NCBI RefSeq assembly: GCF_020537505.1
Contig: NZ_JAJBMO010000007.1
Span: forward strand, 140,943-204,942
Reading direction: 5' to 3'
DNA: 64,000 bases
Source: Blautia glucerasea
GTDB lineage: Bacteria > Bacillota > Clostridia > Lachnospirales > Lachnospiraceae
Part shown: piece after piece, positions 61,939-64,000 of the stretch
Layout of the letters: each line of letters opens with the position of its first letter
How positions within the stretch are numbered: the stretch's first letter is position 1
The notes under the pieces: generated by a model
Told to the model about the DNA's origin: nothing
Seen by the model: the letters and a program-made list of their open reading frames with translations, nothing else
Databases searched by the model: none
Position numbers and translations under genes: made by a program

Positions 61939-62874
61939 ATGAAGAAAAGACATTTTGATGTGGAAACAGATGGATTTTATGGAGCATATTGGAAATGTAA
62001 AACAGGCTCAGACTGTGCAATGATAGCAATGATCGGAGATGATCCAGAGGATTATCTGGCGCGTACATCCGTGAAATGGCTACATAAACTCGGCGTAAAT
62101 GTGATGACGATGTCACCTGGAAAAAAGGATTATGGACATCATAATTATCCATTGGAACGTATAGGGAAAGCAATCAATTGGTTAAAAATGAATAGTAATC
62201 AGAAGATAGGAATTGTCGGGGCATCTACTACAGGAACACTTGCATTGACTGCCGCTTCTTATTTTGAGGATATTACATTAACGATAGGTCTGACACCGAG
62301 TGATTTTATCTGGCAGGGGTTTATGCAGGGCAAAAAAGATGGCTGTAAGGAATGGCCGATTGAAGGAGAATCTCTTTTTTCGTATAAAGGAGAACCACTT
62401 CCATACATGCCGTTTTGTTACAAACATCCGGATTACTGGCATGTGATTGAGAAAGAAACAAAACGGACCGGTGATATGATCAATTCAAGAAAACTATTTG
62501 ATGATTCTGAAAAGGCTCACCCAATCACAGAAGACGAGATGATCAAGATTGAAAAAATCCATGGAACGTTATTGCTGATTGGTGCGGAAGATGATGTGTT
62601 GTGGGATACTGCAAAATATATCCGCCGAATGAAACAGCGAATGAAAGAACACCCTCATACATGCAGATTAGAGTTTGTAATTTATGAGCATGGAACCCAT
62701 TTCGTTTTTCCAGATAGCATGCTAAAGACAATGCTCCCGGTTGGCTCCGGACTCTTTGTGAAACTGGCATTTCAGGCAGCAAGAAAATATCCGGAAGAAT
62801 GTCGCAGAGCACGACTGGATATTGACCAGCGGGTAAGAAATGCTGTTGCAAAATGGAAAAGAGTAGATAGATAA
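61939..62874 (+). CDS. BAAT C-terminal-like acyl hydrolase
   Basis: A 311-residue alpha/beta hydrolase resembling acyl-CoA thioester hydrolase/BAAT C-terminal domains. It has nucleophile elbow VGASTTGTLAL, acid in LIGAEDDVLWDT and histidine in YEHGTHFVFP. It has no N-terminal Ig-like domain. The ATG at 61939 has AAGGAG 9 bases upstream; GTG 61912 and ATG 61930 are also possible. Bacterial members hydrolyse acyl thioesters or esters; the physiological substrate is not known. Last gene of the trio. Confidence 0.82.
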   Translation: MKKRHFDVETDGFYGAYWKCKTGSDCAMIAMIGDDPEDYLARTSVKWLHKLGVNVMTMSPGKKDYGHHNYPLERIGKAINWLKMNSNQKIGIVGASTTGTLALTAASYFEDITLTIGLTPSDFIWQGFMQGKKDGCKEWPIEGESLFSYKGEPLPYMPFCYKHPDYWHVIEKETKRTGDMINSRKLFDDSEKAHPITEDEMIKIEKIHGTLLLIGAEDDVLWDTAKYIRRMKQRMKEHPHTCRLEFVIYEHGTHFVFPDSMLKTMLPVGSGLFVKLAFQAARKYPEECRRARLDIDQRVRNAVAKWKRVDR

Positions 62875-62901
62875 AAGATAAAGAAAATCTAAACAGTAGA
62901 C

Positions 62902-62929
62902 TTGACAAATTCCTGTAATGAGTTAAAAT
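62902..62929 (+). promoter_or_regulatory. promoter upstream of the transposase hairpin
   Basis: TTGACA (62902-62907), 16-base spacer, TAAAAT (62924-62929). Transcription from it would first meet the hairpin at 62957-62990. Confidence 0.5.
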
Positions 62930-62956
62930 GGGGATGTGAAATAAGTCCCTAAAAGA

Positions 62957-62995
62957 AATAGGACCATTCGTTCATGCGAAAGGTCCTATTTTTGT
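62957..62995 (+). terminator. hairpin terminator before the transposase
   Basis: AATAGGACC (62957-62965) with GGTCCTATT (62982-62990), inner TTCG/CGAA, then TTTTTG. It could end the hydrolase transcript or be part of the insertion element's left end, limiting read-through into the transposase. Confidence 0.75.
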
Positions 62996-63012
62996 GGTAA
63001 AATTAACTTGCG

Positions 63013-64000
63013 ATGAAAACTTTACACAATAATTATTGTAATTCAAAACAAGGATATTTACCACTGTTTCTTTCAGATTGTTTGGATCTGCTGGATCCTG
63101 TTTTAACATTTGACAGATTGATGGGAGGAATCGATTTAAACAAGTATCTGACGGATATTCCGGAGTACACAACCGGACGACTCAGATATAATCCAGTCAA
63201 CATGTTAAAAACAGTACTTTTCGGATTTATGACTAGCGGCTACTGCTCTCTGAGAGAACTGGAAGACAACTGCAAAGTTAATATCAGGTTCATGTATCTC
63301 ATGGATCACCAGACTCCGTCATACAGAACCTTTGGATATTTCATCAATGAAATACTTCAAGATAAGATTGAAAACATTTTTAACGACATCAATCATGCTA
63401 TCTTTAACGATGAGCATGTAGATCTGCAACATCTCTACATCGACGGCTCCAAGTTTGAAGCAAACGCAAACAAGTATACCTGGGTATGGAAGAAGGCTAC
63501 CGAAAAGTTCCGTTACAAGCTTTACGAAAAAATCACAGCGGAGATTGAGGAGATTAATGCAGAAATCGCATGGAGCGGGGTGCAGATCACAACAAATCCG
63601 GAGTATGTACCGGATTATCTGAATGAAATCGTTGAGCAGCTAGTACTTTTATGGGAACTGGATACAAGTACATTTGTTTACGGAAGTGGAAAGCGAAAAT
63701 CCAAAGAACAGCGTCATTATGAACACTTGACTACTTTCTGTCAGAAACTTCAAGAATACATACAAAAAATTGAAATCTGTGGTCCTAATCGAAATAGTTA
63801 CTCTAAAACAGATAACTCAGCTACCTTTATGCGTATCAAAACGGATTACATGGGCAATGATCAGCTTCTGCCAGCATATAATGTACAGATTGGTGTAGCA
63901 GATGAATATATTGCAGTTGTTGACGTGAACCATTATCGTTCGGATATGGATTGTTTCGTTCCTTTGATGGAGCACTTCAAACAAACTTATGGATTCTATC
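63013..64000 (+). CDS. IS1182-family transposase (partial, C-terminus outside window)
   Basis: The frame is open from ATG 63013 to the window edge (329 codons). The N-terminal InsH/DUF772-like domain has NPVNMLKTVLFGFMTSGYCSLREL and PSYRTFGYF. The start of the DDE catalytic domain follows at LYIDGSKFEANANKYTWVWKK (first aspartate), with SATFMRIKTDYMGNDQLLPAYN further on, both hallmarks of IS1182 transposases. No stop or shift is seen, so the copy may be intact. Confidence 0.9.
   Translation, partial: MKTLHNNYCNSKQGYLPLFLSDCLDLLDPVLTFDRLMGGIDLNKYLTDIPEYTTGRLRYNPVNMLKTVLFGFMTSGYCSLRELEDNCKVNIRFMYLMDHQTPSYRTFGYFINEILQDKIENIFNDINHAIFNDEHVDLQHLYIDGSKFEANANKYTWVWKKATEKFRYKLYEKITAEIEEINAEIAWSGVQITTNPEYVPDYLNEIVEQLVLLWELDTSTFVYGSGKRKSKEQRHYEHLTTFCQKLQEYIQKIEICGPNRNSYSKTDNSATFMRIKTDYMGNDQLLPAYNVQIGVADEYIAVVDVNHYRSDMDCFVPLMEHFKQTYGFY

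Larger units (their letters stand above)
62957..64000 (+). mobile_element. IS1182-family insertion sequence (left part, runs off window)
   Basis: The transposase gene and its leader hairpin define the element. Neither terminal inverted repeat nor target duplication can be confirmed because the right end is outside. The left boundary given is approximate. Confidence 0.6.

Overview
The window looks like a chromosome segment of a gut Lachnospiraceae bacterium (Clostridia), probably Blautia or a close relative. This rests on AGGAGG-type ribosome binding sites, moderate G+C, many YesM/YesN sensor pairs, GPH-type sugar symporters, oleate hydratase, a CD1871A-family small protein and TnpV/IS1182-type mobile DNA. 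No rRNA, tRNA or CRISPR array was recognised. Most genes lie on the + strand in short carbohydrate-use operons.

Layout. 0-11 kb: an AgrA/AgrC-like LytTR regulator and GHKL kinase, then a glycan block (GH5, GPH symporter, GH78 rhamnosidase-like enzyme, GH3 beta-glucosidase, GtrA-like membrane protein). This block carries two decayed genes: the N-terminus of a YesM-type kinase in front of GH78, and a GH3 gene that has lost its middle. 11-16 kb: a secreted HtrA protease, a HAD phosphatase and a GGDEF-REC-HD-GYP protein. 15.8-26.7 kb: a YesM kinase, a membrane-anchored YtfQ-like binding protein and a YesN regulator. Beside them are a divergent GntR/LacI-type repressor and a complete YtfQ-YtfR-YtfT-YjfF type ABC importer. 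This looks like a three-component sugar sensor next to its likely target.

26.8-38 kb: a YbaK-type deacylase, a TetR regulator and oleate hydratase with a structured leader, a GNAT acetyltransferase, an Rpn-type nuclease, a GH42 beta-galactosidase, a broken choloylglycine-hydrolase-family gene, and a YfcC transporter followed by a VanX-like D-Ala-D-Ala dipeptidase. 38.4-47.3 kb: a CUT1 sugar importer, a GH35-like enzyme, an unknown protein and a second YesM/YesN pair, nearly gapless after the binding-protein gene. 47.4-51.7 kb: an OmpR-type two-component system divergent from a TlpA-like thioredoxin, a CD1871A CxxC mini-protein and a NapH-like ferredoxin membrane protein, probably a trans-membrane thiol redox route. 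51.8-56.2 kb: a lactate/2-hydroxyacid dehydrogenase and a zur-znuACB zinc operon with two Fur/Zur-like boxes around its promoter. 56.4-58.9 kb: a secreted protein of unknown function and a MarR-TauE/SafE pair with a palindromic operator.

59-64 kb is accessory DNA: a TnpV remnant, a deleted ketopantoate-reductase-like gene, an overlapping trio (alpha/beta hydrolase, LCM-type methyltransferase, BAAT-like hydrolase), and the start of an IS1182-family transposase that runs off the window.

Across the window there are several families of short dispersed repeats and look-alike terminators, and hairpins placed directly after binding-protein genes inside operons.
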